The translations under genes were made by a program, and so were the position numbers. The notes under the pieces were generated by a model. The model was not told the DNA's origin and did no database searches. It worked only from the letters and a program-made list of their open reading frames with translations. A stretch of DNA of 42,041 nt from NCBI RefSeq assembly GCF_000373105.1, contig NZ_KB890436.1, positions 265,899 to 307,939 on the forward strand, read 5' to 3'. The stretch is from Neolewinella persica DSM 23188 (lineage in GTDB: Bacteria > Bacteroidota > Bacteroidia > Chitinophagales > Saprospiraceae). This document shows, piece after piece, positions 36,679-42,041 of the stretch (within the stretch, counting starts at the first letter, position 1; the number at the start of each line of letters is the position of its first letter).

Positions 36679-36716
36679 TTGCTCTTTTTACCTCTCTCTG
36701 CACCTGCGTCCGCGCC
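36679..36716 (-). repeat. GGCGCG-family repeat copy downstream of the flippase gene (copy F)
   Basis: On the minus strand GGCGCGGACGCAGGTGC (36716-36700) is followed after 15 nt by GAGCAA (TTGCTC at 36679-36684 on the plus strand). No inverted partner is close. Copy E at 34779, in the opposite orientation, lies on the other side of gcdH, so E and F together form an inverted pair about 1.94 kb apart. Confidence 0.82.
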
Positions 36717-36724
36717 CAAAAATG

Positions 36725-38101
36725 CTATCGCACCAAGAGGTAGGCCAGCACCAATATCCCCACATATGCCCCAAACCAGCGGTAATCCGTGTACCTGACA
36801 GAAGGTATTCCCGTTCGGTATTTGAGGTAGGCCATCAGGCAAAGCTTATCGACTAAATAAGCAATGACCGTGGCCCAGATGATGCCCAGGAGGCCGAAGT
36901 ATGGCACGAGAAGGATGCTGAGTACGACATTAATGACCAATTCCAGGAATCCGAATACCATTAACAACCGGGTGTGGCCCATGGCCGTTAGTACAGGGAC
37001 AGGGAAAAGTAACCTGCTGACGACGACGAACAGGTAGGCCTGAAACAGTGGTAGGCTCTCCGAAAATAATTCGGTAAACACTAACGTCCACCACCAGGGA
37101 GAAGTCATCATGAGAAGGATGGCCCCGCCGAAAATCCAATGGAAAAGACGGCGGGAACTTGCCTTCAGTAAGTCGAGGCCGGCCGACGTGTCTTCCGTTA
37201 GTCGGGGCAAAACGACTACCATAGCGCCATTGGTGATGGCCGCGAGTAAAGGCAATTCGCGTGCGCCGTAGCGGAAAGTGGCGAAGATAGACTCGTCTCC
37301 CTCATACCAGTAATTGACAAACCAGGGGTCGAAGGCGGTCACCAGGGCGCCTACAGTGGCGTAGGCGATCAGGGGCCAGGAGGTGCTGAGCCAGGGTTTA
37401 TAGACGGCTTGCAGCCTCGATAGACGCGCTTTGCGCTCGGTAGAGGATAGAGGGTAGGCTGCCGCAAGATGTTGCTCGCTTCGTTTGTACGGAGATGACT
37501 TTTTCCAATGATCCACCGCAACCCAGCCAAGGATAACGAGGCCTTTAACGGCCGAAAATACGGCCAGGATGAACAGTGCATGTGCCAGCCCGGCACCGTA
37601 ATACAGCGGAATAACTAGCGCCAGGGTAAAACCGAGTGCGGAGAGCCCGCCAAATATGGCCAGTCCAAGTGCGTTGCCGCGCACCGTGAGGACTTGTTCG
37701 AAGAAAAGCCCGGGCCACTGGGTAAGCAGGAAAAGGAAAAAGTACCACCAGCCTTGTGGTGCATCACCTAGCCGAAGGAGGCGAAACAATGGGGCATGGA
37801 GCCCCGCGGCAACGGCCAGAAGTATTCCGGAAAATACCGCAACCCCAACAATGGCCAGACGGGAAAACAAGGCTGCCTCCGCCGGCCTGGTCAGCCTGAT
37901 GCGAACGAGGTAGCCCTGCAGCAGGCCCGTCAACCAGCCGAAGCCGAGAATATAACCGATGTAGAGTAAGCCTTCCCATTCCCCAATAACTTCCCGGTCA
38001 ACCCCGAGACGGGGTAAGGCCAGGGCTACCAGGATGATCGCACCCTGGCGGGCGGCCTGGGCGAACTGGCCGGCGCGGATTAGGGAGGAGTTGGTGTTCA
38101 G
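36725..38101 (-). CDS. MOP-superfamily oligosaccharide flippase (Wzx/MATE-like), start codon uncertain
   Basis: A polytopic membrane protein of about 458 residues if read from a CTG at 38101. The hydrophobic pattern fits about 12 spans, as in O-antigen/lipid-linked oligosaccharide flippases. The reading frame upstream of the first TTG (37933) clearly encodes the expected N-terminal helices (SSLIRAGQFAQAARQGAIIL, then GLLYIGYILGFGWLTGLLQG). However, no in-frame ATG or GTG exists before the stop TGA at 38107-38105, and the first TTG lies inside a membrane helix. So either CTG (or another rare codon) starts it, or the 5' end was changed by the TCAGGATTCAG-type repeat that abuts it. No glycosyltransferase genes are adjacent. 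Confidence 0.75.
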   Translation of the reverse strand: MNTNSSLIRAGQFAQAARQGAIILVALALPRLGVDREVIGEWEGLLYIGYILGFGWLTGLLQGYLVRIRLTRPAEAALFSRLAIVGVAVFSGILLAVAAGLHAPLFRLLRLGDAPQGWWYFFLFLLTQWPGLFFEQVLTVRGNALGLAIFGGLSALGFTLALVIPLYYGAGLAHALFILAVFSAVKGLVILGWVAVDHWKKSSPYKRSEQHLAAAYPLSSTERKARLSRLQAVYKPWLSTSWPLIAYATVGALVTAFDPWFVNYWYEGDESIFATFRYGARELPLLAAITNGAMVVVLPRLTEDTSAGLDLLKASSRRLFHWIFGGAILLMMTSPWWWTLVFTELFSESLPLFQAYLFVVVSRLLFPVPVLTAMGHTRLLMVFGFLELVINVVLSILLVPYFGLLGIIWATVIAYLVDKLCLMAYLKYRTGIPSVRYTDYRWFGAYVGILVLAYLLVR

Positions 38102-38230
38102 TGGTCAGTATTTAGGATTCAGAGAAAAGGGATCAACAAATCAATTGAATCGCAAAGATATTGGTTTAGCAAACTCCCCTGACGTCTGAATCCTAGATAC
38201 TATATCCTGATCTCTGAAAGCTGAGACCTG
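38095..38230. repeat. TCAGGATTCAG word repeats with inverted partner between flippase and saccharopine dehydrogenase-like genes
   Basis: The plus strand at 38095-38127 reads words such as GTTCAGTGGTCAG and TTTAGGATTCAGAG. At 38184-38230 the inverse appears: TCTGAATCCTAGATAC, ATCCTGATCTCTGAAAG, CTGAGACCTGGACAC. The two arms could pair over short stretches around a 55-bp centre. The words are the same as in the array after the response-regulator gene (29326-29378). The left arm overlaps the 5' end of the flippase gene. No ORF is seen in the gap. Confidence 0.7.
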
Positions 38231-38234
38231 GACA

Positions 38235-39569
38235 CTAAATCTCTTCCGTATGATGCGTAAGCTCCATACCGAAGGATTTCATCTCTTCCAGTACGGGTTC
38301 GTAAACTTCCTTCATTGTTGGGATGTGAACGCCGGTAGCCTTGATCTGTCCCTGGCTGATCAGGCGGACAAAGATGCCCATGGGTAGACCGACCAGGCGT
38401 GCCATGGCGGTATCTGTGGCGTCTTCCCCTTTCATGGTGAGGTTGCTGATGTCCCGGTAAGTTTTTCCGTCCAGTTCGTAGTCTATCTGGTGTTGCATCA
38501 CGATCAGGTCCTTGTCTGAAGGAGACAGTTTCCATTTGTCGAGGAGTAGGTTTTCCAGGATAAGCGCCGGGGTGGCATCGCGCAGTTTGATTTTCTTTTT
38601 CCGGAAGAGACCGAGCCAGGTGAGGCGGTTCATTACATCCCCAGCCGGATCGATTTGGAGTAACTGGGCAATCCGGTCTTTTACGGAACCTGGGCCGGAA
38701 GGGGCTAAGGCTTCCATCAACTCATGATAAGTGATCTTAGCGCTGTCGAGGATGGGGAAATCGGCATTCGTGAGGCCAATACGGATGAGTGCATGCCAGG
38801 CTGCCGCAAAGCCTGGGTAGCGCAGGGTGCCACGTAGAATGGTCGGGATATCGTCTAATCCATACTGTTTGCGATACAGCAAACTATCTCTGTTGGCGTA
38901 AGCTTCGAATTTACCGTATCCCGGTACTTCAATGTGCCAGAGTGTTTTGAAAAGTCGCTGGTAAGGGATGAACTTTAGTTTTTCGTTCTCCAGGTACTGT
39001 GCGGTACCCTGACCGGCGAGGACGACGTTACGAGGATTCCAGGTAAATTTGTAGCCCCAGGGGTTGTCGTTACTTTCCGGAGCAATCAGCCCCCCAGTAA
39101 AGGATCTGAAGGCGATAATCTTGCCTCCTTTTTTCCGGATGAGGTTTAGGCGCTGCATGGCCGTCATATGGTCAATGCCGGGATCTAGCCCCATTTCTCC
39201 CATGAAGATCAGCTCCCGGTCCCGGGCTTCATCTCCCAGGCGAAAAAGCTCCTGGGATACGTAGCTAGCGGTAACGAGGTGTTTCTTCAGGCGAATACAA
39301 TCCTGGGCAACCTCGATGTGCAAGTGCGCGGGTAGCAGTGAAATGACAATATCTGCCCGACCGATGAGGTCTCGGCGATCATTGGTTTTAGTTACATCGA
39401 GCCACGCGGCGTTGCCGCGGGGGTGGCCGCCAATCCTGGCCGCAGCGGCCGCGGGGTTTGCGTCGGCGACCGTAATACTCCAGCCGAACTCCTCGCTTTT
39501 GTCGAGGGTGTACTTAATAAGGGCTGAGGAGGAACGGCCGGCGCCGATTATCAGGATTCTGGATGACAT
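38235..39569 (-). CDS. Saccharopine dehydrogenase-like protein (LYS9 type)
   Basis: A 444-residue Rossmann-fold enzyme. The N-terminal NAD(P)-binding loop is RILIIGAGRSSSALIKYTLD; FMGEMGLDPGIDHMTAMQRL is the segment diagnostic of saccharopine dehydrogenase, followed by IIAFRSFTGGLIAPESNDNP. The C-terminal domain has DIPTILRGTLRYPGFAAAWH and ISNLTMKGEDATDTAMARLV. The family splits saccharopine to L-glutamate and aminoadipate semialdehyde in lysine breakdown, or runs the reverse in synthesis; the direction is not settled here. With gcdH nearby a lysine-degradation role is plausible. The start is ATG 39569 (MSSRILIIGAG). Its promoter lies in the gap to 39893. Confidence 0.88.
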   Translation of the reverse strand: MSSRILIIGAGRSSSALIKYTLDKSEEFGWSITVADANPAAAAARIGGHPRGNAAWLDVTKTNDRRDLIGRADIVISLLPAHLHIEVAQDCIRLKKHLVTASYVSQELFRLGDEARDRELIFMGEMGLDPGIDHMTAMQRLNLIRKKGGKIIAFRSFTGGLIAPESNDNPWGYKFTWNPRNVVLAGQGTAQYLENEKLKFIPYQRLFKTLWHIEVPGYGKFEAYANRDSLLYRKQYGLDDIPTILRGTLRYPGFAAAWHALIRIGLTNADFPILDSAKITYHELMEALAPSGPGSVKDRIAQLLQIDPAGDVMNRLTWLGLFRKKKIKLRDATPALILENLLLDKWKLSPSDKDLIVMQHQIDYELDGKTYRDISNLTMKGEDATDTAMARLVGLPMGIFVRLISQGQIKATGVHIPTMKEVYEPVLEEMKSFGMELTHHTEEI

Positions 39570-39831
39570 TCGTGGTGGTGGTTATTATTGGCTATCGCAA
39601 ATGTAAGACGCAACGTCCACCTTTTCGTCCTTGTCAGTAAATCAACCTACCCAACCCGAAGAAACCCCTTCCAACCGTACGGTACTCTTTGGGGCTGGCT
39701 ACGGCGGTCCTTCGGGGCATGGCTCTAGAAAACGCTTCGGTTTTTCACCAAACGATTATTGTCTGCACGTAATGATTGAAAAAACTTCTGTGGTTGGTCA
39801 GACAGGAACTTCGCCCACTACCGAAATCTTT
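39570..39831. other. Gap between the saccharopine dehydrogenase-like gene and a terminator; no supported gene
   Basis: The 324 bp from 39570 to 39893 hold no gene that I can support. A plus-strand frame from TTG 39631 to 39897 (88 codons) is open, but it has no recognisable family, no ribosome-binding site, and runs through the terminator and into the opposite gene's stop. The saccharopine dehydrogenase-like gene's promoter should lie at the left end; a weak TATTGGCTATCGC stretch near 39588 is not a convincing box. Confidence 0.5.
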
Positions 39832-39868
39832 AAAAAAAACAATCCCCGCAACCTATTGGATTGCGAGG
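39832..39868 (-). terminator. Rho-independent terminator of the ECF sigma operon
   Basis: Read on the minus strand, CAATCC and GGATTG (39863-39858 and 39845-39840) form a 6-bp stem ending directly before a run of eight T (39839-39832). A competing stem pairs CGCAA and TTGCG inside it. It lies 26 bp after the stop of the Spy-like gene on the minus strand and so probably ends the sigma/anti-sigma/Spy-like transcript. Confidence 0.8.
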
Positions 39869-39893
39869 ACCGGGAAGGAGGTTGGTACGTTAT

Positions 39894-40556
39894 TTAATCT
39901 TTAATCGTAATGATGACGACACCGTTTTTACCATCCTGACCATATTTTGAAATAGCGGATTCGCCTTTAAGAACATTTACACTGGCAATTTTTTCCGGGT
40001 CCAGATGCTCCATCGAGGTAACGTACGAAATGTCTCCCTTACTGTTGACAAGGACGAAGAGGGGCTGTACGCCACCGGCTTTATCACCATTTACCTTTAA
40101 AACCATGCGTGGATTCTCGTTGATCGCGGCAATATGGAAAGTGGGGGTATTCACATCGGCTTCGGTACGCAGACTCTTTAATGTCTTTTGCTGATCTGCA
40201 GTCAACACATTTTTAATGTCGATCATCATGCCCAGTCGAACACGCTTCAGGCGGTCCTCCAAAGCCGTTACTTTTTCCATTTTCGTAATGGCTCCGGGCT
40301 TGTCAATTTTTGTATTGGCCAAGGCTTTATTTAGGTCGTTTAAAGCAGCATCCAGGTCCCACTTCAGGCTGTTGAAATCTCCGATCTGTGAAGCGTAAGC
40401 AGTTTTTATTTTTTCAGCTTGAGCGTCTGAAAGATTAAGGTCCGTACGGTACTTCATTACGAGGTCTGCAGAGAACAGCTCTTCTTTGAAGACGTCTTGT
40501 GCGGTTAAGCCAATGCTGAAGCACAAAAGGAAGAGTAGATTGAAAATGGTTTTCAT
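39894..40556 (-). CDS. Secreted Spy/CpxP-like protein with C-terminal TonB-plug-like motif
   Basis: A 220-residue exported protein. Signal peptide at about 1-19 (MKTIFNLLFLLCFSIGLTAQ, ending TAQ). A helical middle region (about 25-125) has two LTxxQ-like turns, LNLSDAQAEKIKTAY and LTADQQKTLKSL, with charged helices between, as in Spy/CpxP periplasmic chaperones and metal-responsive proteins. A short C-terminal domain then ends in ASVNVLKGESAISKYGQDGK followed by NGVVIITIKD. That is close to the motif of the TonB-dependent receptor plug (I-x-VLKDAxAxAxYG-xxGxNGVVxITTK) but without a barrel. The combination is unusual. It is the third gene of an ECF sigma operon and may report envelope stress; that is inference. 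Confidence 0.75.
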   Translation of the reverse strand: MKTIFNLLFLLCFSIGLTAQDVFKEELFSADLVMKYRTDLNLSDAQAEKIKTAYASQIGDFNSLKWDLDAALNDLNKALANTKIDKPGAITKMEKVTALEDRLKRVRLGMMIDIKNVLTADQQKTLKSLRTEADVNTPTFHIAAINENPRMVLKVNGDKAGGVQPLFVLVNSKGDISYVTSMEHLDPEKIASVNVLKGESAISKYGQDGKNGVVIITIKD

Positions 40557-40583
40557 AATTGTAGTTGTTTTAAAGAGGTTTTA

Positions 40584-40919
40584 TTAGAAATCGGCAATTA
40601 GTGATGCCGAAGGTGATTCCCAGGTGGACACGGGATCCGTAATGGATAGAAGAGATTCTGTGCCGGGGTCTTCGCTGGCCTCCAACGAAATGACGAGCAC
40701 ATTGGTAGGAGATGTCGCTGCAGTCGCATCCGGGCTGGGTCGGTAAAGCAGGAACAGTAACAAGATGGTTGCTGCAGCTCCCAGGGGAGTGGCCAACTGC
40801 CAGATTTTTATCCTTGGCTTACGTCTAGGAAGCCCGGTAAAAAGAGGAGCAGCTGTTTGTTCATCTTCCGCACGGAGTTCCGAAAAAAAATCCCTGAGGT
40901 CATCTTCTTGAGGTGTCAT
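40584..40919 (-). CDS. Putative membrane anti-sigma factor
   Basis: A 111-residue protein with one transmembrane helix (about 41-59, QLATPLGAAATILLLFLLY) between a cytoplasmic acidic N terminus (MTPQEDDLRDFFSELRAEDE) and a Thr/Ser-rich outer part ending SASLIADF. The N-terminal helix would bind the sigma factor. It lacks the ZAS zinc motif HxxxCxxC, so it belongs to the small, poorly characterised anti-sigma types. Its ATG overlaps the sigma stop (ATGA at 40919-40916), the usual translational coupling of sigma/anti-sigma pairs. The call rests on position, size and topology. Confidence 0.7.
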   Translation of the reverse strand: MTPQEDDLRDFFSELRAEDEQTAAPLFTGLPRRKPRIKIWQLATPLGAAATILLLFLLYRPSPDATAATSPTNVLVISLEASEDPGTESLLSITDPVSTWESPSASLIADF

Positions 40920-41395
40920 ACGCTTTCCTTTTTTAGCAGAGTTCTTAATGCGTCTTTGCCCCGGCTGTAGTGGGTGCGGACGGTGCCGATGTGCAGTTCC
41001 ATCACATCTGCCACCTCGCTGAGGCTCATGTCGTGGTAAAATGTGAGTAGCAATACGCGCTGCTGTTGTTCCGGCAGCCGGGCCAGCAGGCGTCGGTAAT
41101 CCAGAGTACTTTCTCCACTATCCTGTTCTTCGGCGAGAACCGGGAGTTGGTCTAATGCAGCAAAGCGAACCCGCTTTTTTAAATAGTCCAAAGCGGTATA
41201 ACGAATCACGGCAAACAACCAGGTTTTGAAAGCGGACCGCTCATTGAACCGGGCTTTTCCTTCCGCAATCTTCAAATAGGTCATTTGTAGTACCTCTTCT
41301 GCATCATGGTGGTTGTAACGACAGCACTGGCTCGCCCATCGGAAGGCATCTTCATGATGCGCTTGCATAAGTTGTTCGAGCCGGTTTTTTGTCAT
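40916..41395 (-). CDS. ECF-type RNA polymerase sigma factor
   Basis: A 159-residue sigma-70 family protein. Region 2 (about residues 8-75) has HHDAEEVLQMTYLKIAEGKA and FKTWLFAVIRYTALDYLKKR. Region 4 (about 100-155) has LPEQQQRVLLLTFYHDMSLS and EVADVMELHIGTVRTHYSRG followed by KDALRTLL, the HTH that reads the -35. The length fits an ECF factor with no extra domain. The stop overlaps the next start (ATGA), and the downstream genes encode a membrane anti-sigma and a secreted Spy-like protein. The operon is probably autoregulated by envelope signals. The start is ATG 41395 (MTKNRLEQLM). Confidence 0.92.
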   Translation of the reverse strand: MTKNRLEQLMQAHHEDAFRWASQCCRYNHHDAEEVLQMTYLKIAEGKARFNERSAFKTWLFAVIRYTALDYLKKRVRFAALDQLPVLAEEQDSGESTLDYRRLLARLPEQQQRVLLLTFYHDMSLSEVADVMELHIGTVRTHYSRGKDALRTLLKKESV

Positions 41396-41613
41396 CTGTA
41401 CCGGTTAGTCTGGTGAAAGAGTGGTTTGTATGACAGGAGGTAAAAGTTTTTTTTAAATAGGCAGGAAAATTTATCTAAGACCCACCCTACGGCCCACTTG
41501 ATGAGGCCTCTGGCCTTGACGTGTAGCAACCAGATGAGAGAGACCTTGTCGTACTTCTACATATTTACGACAGCCGTCACTCGCGCCCGGAGGCGTTCCG
41601 CGCACTTGCAACA
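41396..41613. other. Sigma-operon promoter region; no gene seen
   Basis: Between the sigma gene start and the tandem array there is no convincing ORF. The sequence near 41430-41460 has an AGGAGG-like stretch and an A/T run in front of the sigma gene on the minus strand. From about 41580 GC-rich sequence leads into the array. Together with the array and the hairpin, the region 41396-41872 is about 477 bp without a supported gene. Confidence 0.5.
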
Positions 41614-41766
41614 CCTGCAACGGGAGCGAAGCGACCTCTGCAACGGGAGCGAAGCGACCTCTGCAACGGGAGCGAAGCGACCTCCGCAACGGGAGCGAAG
41701 CGACTCCGCAACGGGAGCGAAGCGACTCCGCAACAGGAGCGAAGCGACTCCGCAACACCTGCAACT
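41614..41766 (+). repeat. 22-23 bp tandem repeat array (six units)
   Basis: Six head-to-tail copies of a unit of the form TGCAACGGGAGCGAAGCGAC plus two or three bases (CT, CTC or TC), lying at 41614-41745 and ending in a partial unit CCGCAACACCTGCAACTC. The first units carry CTCTGCAAC and the last ones TCCGCAAC or TCCGCAACAGG, so the array is slightly diverged from one end to the other. The unit contains the self-complementary AGCGAAGCG. No spacers vary between units and the units are not palindrome-flanked, so it is not a CRISPR. Frames reading through it on either strand (Arg/Ser/Leu-rich or similar) are a by-product of the repeat. Confidence 0.92.
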
Positions 41767-41815
41767 CTTACAACAAAACATGAGTCATCCCGAATTTTGG
41801 CGATGACAAAAAATT

Positions 41816-41872
41816 AGGCCTTTTGTGTATTTTCGAGGAGTTCTCACACTTCAAGAAAAACTCAAAAGGCCT
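41816..41872 (+). repeat. Inverted repeat ending at the last base before an ATG
   Basis: AGGCCTTTTG (41816-41825) is inverted exactly as CAAAAGGCCT (41863-41872), a 10-bp stem with a 37-nt loop. The ATG of the next ORF begins at 41873. In RNA this would fold the sequence just before the start codon into a stem. Such structures protect some insertion-sequence transposase genes from read-through expression; here the position suggests the left end of an insertion sequence, but the true IS end cannot be fixed. Confidence 0.65.
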
Positions 41873-42041
41873 ATGTTTTTAAAGTTACTGCAAGATAAAG
41901 CAACTACTCCAATAAAGCGAAAAGCAGGTCCATTTCTCCTTCGTCAAGTAGATCGTTACACCCGTCAGGTAAGGGTAGATTTGGATGCTGCTATTGATAA
42001 GCGACTGGTGGGGACTTTTTTCAACCTATTCGTCATCATTC
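41873..42041 (+). CDS. Partial ORF at the window edge, possible transposase N terminus
   Basis: An open frame runs from ATG 41873 off the end of the window (56 codons visible), starting MFLKLLQDKATTPIKRKAGP and continuing FLLRQVDRYTRQVRVDLDAA and IDKRLVGTFFNLFVII. The ending DAAIDKRLVGTFFNLFVIIL resembles the N-terminal helical part of some IS4/IS5-type transposases in Bacteroidota, but there is not enough to prove it. The preceding hairpin and its position between a repeat array and the window edge fit an insertion sequence. A gene unrelated to mobile DNA remains possible. Confidence 0.4.
   Translation, partial: MFLKLLQDKATTPIKRKAGPFLLRQVDRYTRQVRVDLDAAIDKRLVGTFFNLFVII

Noticed and set aside
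39631..39897. Plus-strand 88-codon frame starting TTG
   Set aside because: No family, weak start, runs through the minus-strand terminator and into the opposite gene; more likely spacer.
41614..41766. CRISPR array
   Set aside because: Units are contiguous with no variable spacers, and no cas gene is nearby.
41498..41806. Open frames on both strands through the 22-23 bp array, with Arg/Ser/Leu-rich or Gln/Ala/Ser-rich repeat proteins
   Set aside because: The frames exist because the repeat unit has no stop codons in some frames; there is no start context or conserved domain.

Overview
The window is a piece of a Bacteroidota chromosome. It is probably a marine or aquatic Saprospiria/Lewinella-type organism, but that finer placement is inference. 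The evidence is a tRNA-Trp, secE, nusG, rplKAJL, rpoBC ribosomal/RNA-polymerase cluster with Bacteroidota-type protein sequences, a MurF-alanine racemase fusion, start codons mostly lacking a strong Shine-Dalgarno sequence, TAnnTTTG-type -7 promoter boxes, many lipoproteins, and a small secreted protein ending in a TonB-plug-like motif.

Layout. 1-12.2 kb: tRNA-Trp and the co-directional transcription/translation operon, closed by a strong terminator. 12.2-16.5 kb: a secreted astacin-like metalloprotease with a six-fold FG-GAP-like repeat region (minus), tryptophan 2,3-dioxygenase (plus) and an XdhC-family protein (minus). 16.6-18.2 kb: a three-gene arsenic-type cassette (DUF6428, ArsR, LMW phosphatase/arsenate reductase-like) with no efflux pump. 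18.3-23.4 kb (minus): AceK, a lipoprotein sulfatase and a serine beta-lactamase-family lipoprotein with TPRs, the last bracketed by two near-identical 82-bp direct repeats. 23.7-29.3 kb (plus): an ACC-synthase-like aminotransferase, MurF-Alr, a membrane protein and a LuxR-type response regulator. 29.5-33.6 kb (minus): etfA, etfB, an orphan ORF and a FemAB/GNAT-like protein. 33.9-36.3 kb (plus): a double universal-stress protein and glutaryl-CoA dehydrogenase. 36.4-41.4 kb (minus): a DUF1016 fragment, a flippase, a saccharopine dehydrogenase-like enzyme, and an ECF sigma / anti-sigma / Spy-like secreted protein operon. The right edge holds a 22-23 bp tandem array and the start of a possible insertion sequence.

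Metabolic thread (inference): tryptophan dioxygenase, the saccharopine dehydrogenase-like enzyme, glutaryl-CoA dehydrogenase and ETF could all serve tryptophan/lysine catabolism through glutaryl-CoA, although they are scattered rather than in one operon.

The most unusual content is between the genes. One repeat family has a 17-bp end, GGCGCGNNCGCAGGTGC, followed 15-17 nt later by GAGCAA. It occurs at least six times: as a 118-bp palindromic element between rpoB and rpoC, in the etfB leader, on both sides of gcdH, and in frame inside aceK, where it appears to encode an extra protein segment. A diverged form lies between rplK and rplA. A second layer is a set of short tandem repeats built from different 7-8 bp words (AATAGACC, GGTTGCA, GGATTCAG and others). 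They sit directly at stop codons or abut start codons, often with an inverted copy nearby. No complete defence system, prophage, CRISPR array or whole insertion sequence was seen.
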